Shown here piece after piece: positions 40,859 to 41,024 of a stretch of 41,024 bases of DNA; positions within the stretch are counted from its first letter, which is position 1, and the number at the start of each line of letters is the position of its first letter. The stretch lies in the IMG/VR virus record IMGVR_UViG_3300047678_000436, positions 1 through 41,024 of that record; one strand, given 5' to 3'. Origin of the DNA: a virus. The position numbers and the translations under genes are program-made. Below the pieces are notes generated by a model. That model had not been told where the DNA came from. It saw only the letters and a program-made list of their open reading frames with translations, and searched no databases.

Positions 40859-40893
40859 CGACGTGGCGGAAATCCAACGTTTCCGCCACGTCG
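40859..40893. terminator. 14-bp perfect hairpin before attR
   Basis: CGACGTGGCGGAAA (40859-40872) pairs completely with TTTCCGCCACGTCG (40880-40893) around a 7-base loop. It is between the last phage gene and attR and would work in both directions, preventing phage transcripts from entering the host. A TTTT follows 8 bases later. It could also be an integrase- or excisionase-related site. Confidence 0.55.
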
Positions 40894-40899
40894 CGCTGG

Positions 40900-40944
40900 C
40901 TTTTAATCAGTAGGTCCCGGGTTCGAGCCCCGGCGCGCTCACCA
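40900..40944 (+). repeat. attR (displaced 3' end of host tRNA-Lys)
   Basis: Repeat of 92-136: 17 exact bases, then the T stem as CCGGG/CCCGG in place of ATGGG/CCCAT, then the acceptor strand and CCA. It is no longer part of a complete tRNA. Joining the left 5' half to this 3' half rebuilds the empty host site. Confidence 0.92.
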
Positions 40945-41024
40945 AAAGCATCAAGTACGCAGAGTGTTCGAGCGAAGCTTGTAACTCTGAGAAGCGGCTC
41001 CCGGAACTGTTCAGCTTGGCTTCG
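40945..41024. other. Host flank right of the prophage
   Basis: Eighty bases of host DNA. No gene can be supported. Confidence 0.5.

Larger units (their letters stand above)
92..40944. mobile_element. Complete temperate podovirus-like prophage
   Basis: The element is bounded by a tRNA-Lys gene at the left and a 45-bp imperfect direct repeat of its 3' part at the right. It contains an integrase next to attL, a repressor/Cro switch, a replication gene with an origin-like repeat region, packaging genes, a T7-like head and tail set, tail fibre and spike genes, and a lysis cassette, in the usual order and without an obvious broken gene. It therefore looks inducible. No RNA polymerase, no family A DNA polymerase and no transposase are visible. 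Confidence 0.95.

Noticed and set aside
40816-40899. Second tRNA gene at the right end
   Set aside because: Only the 3' part matches tRNA-Lys; there is no D arm or 5' acceptor strand. It is attR.

Overview
The window is almost entirely one complete, apparently intact temperate prophage of about 40.8 kb, inserted in a tRNA-Lys(UUU) gene of a very GC-rich bacterium. The overall composition, the tRNA sequence and the flavour of the phage proteins suggest an alphaproteobacterium, probably of the Rhizobiales; this is inference, since only about 90 + 80 bases of host DNA are present. The left end is a complete tRNA gene (61-136) whose 3' part is phage-derived. The right end (40900-40944) is the displaced 3' part of the original host tRNA.

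Left arm (237-4870): a small membrane protein converges on a tyrosine integrase. The integrase is translationally coupled to a small HTH protein that has its own, apparently leaderless, promoter. Then come an AlpA/excisionase-like protein, a 34-unit hexanucleotide repeat, and a minus-strand operon of small cysteine-rich and hypothetical proteins joined by ATGA overlaps. A LexA/CI-like repressor follows. It has an S24-like C-terminal domain but lacks the catalytic Ser and Lys. The repressor faces a Cro-like gene across a short operator region.

Early rightward operon (4949-10367): Cro-like protein, three small unknowns, an HNH endonuclease, a two-HTH protein that may be a replication initiator, and a 1008-residue primase-polymerase/helicase. 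Directly downstream, 10419-10700 has the layout of a replication origin: GAGACACC iterons in direct and inverted orientation, a 22-bp perfect inverted repeat of triple iterons, and an AT-rich stretch.

Virion module (10767-36316 and beyond): small and large terminase, a T7 gp13-like acyltransferase-fold protein, portal, scaffold, capsid, tail tube A and B proteins, three or four internal virion proteins (one with a lytic transglycosylase domain), T7-gp17-like fibre, beta-helix tailspike, and further fibre or surface proteins. This is a T7-like (podovirus) particle, but no RNA polymerase or family A DNA polymerase is present. One internal virion protein is a 1075-residue polyvalent-type protein with a ParB/DdrB-like domain and a RelA/SpoT-like domain. 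Its 3' part contains, on the opposite strand, a 78-residue gene with a strong ribosome binding site and the codon signature of real coding DNA.

Three consecutive genes near the right end (35075-38275) carry N-terminal signal peptides, and the last is visibly AT-richer than the rest. The lysis cassette (38319-40181) holds a GH24 endolysin with a peptidoglycan-binding domain and a C-terminal membrane anchor, two holin-like membrane proteins and a one-TM coiled-coil protein. A last structural-type gene and a 14-bp perfect hairpin precede attR.
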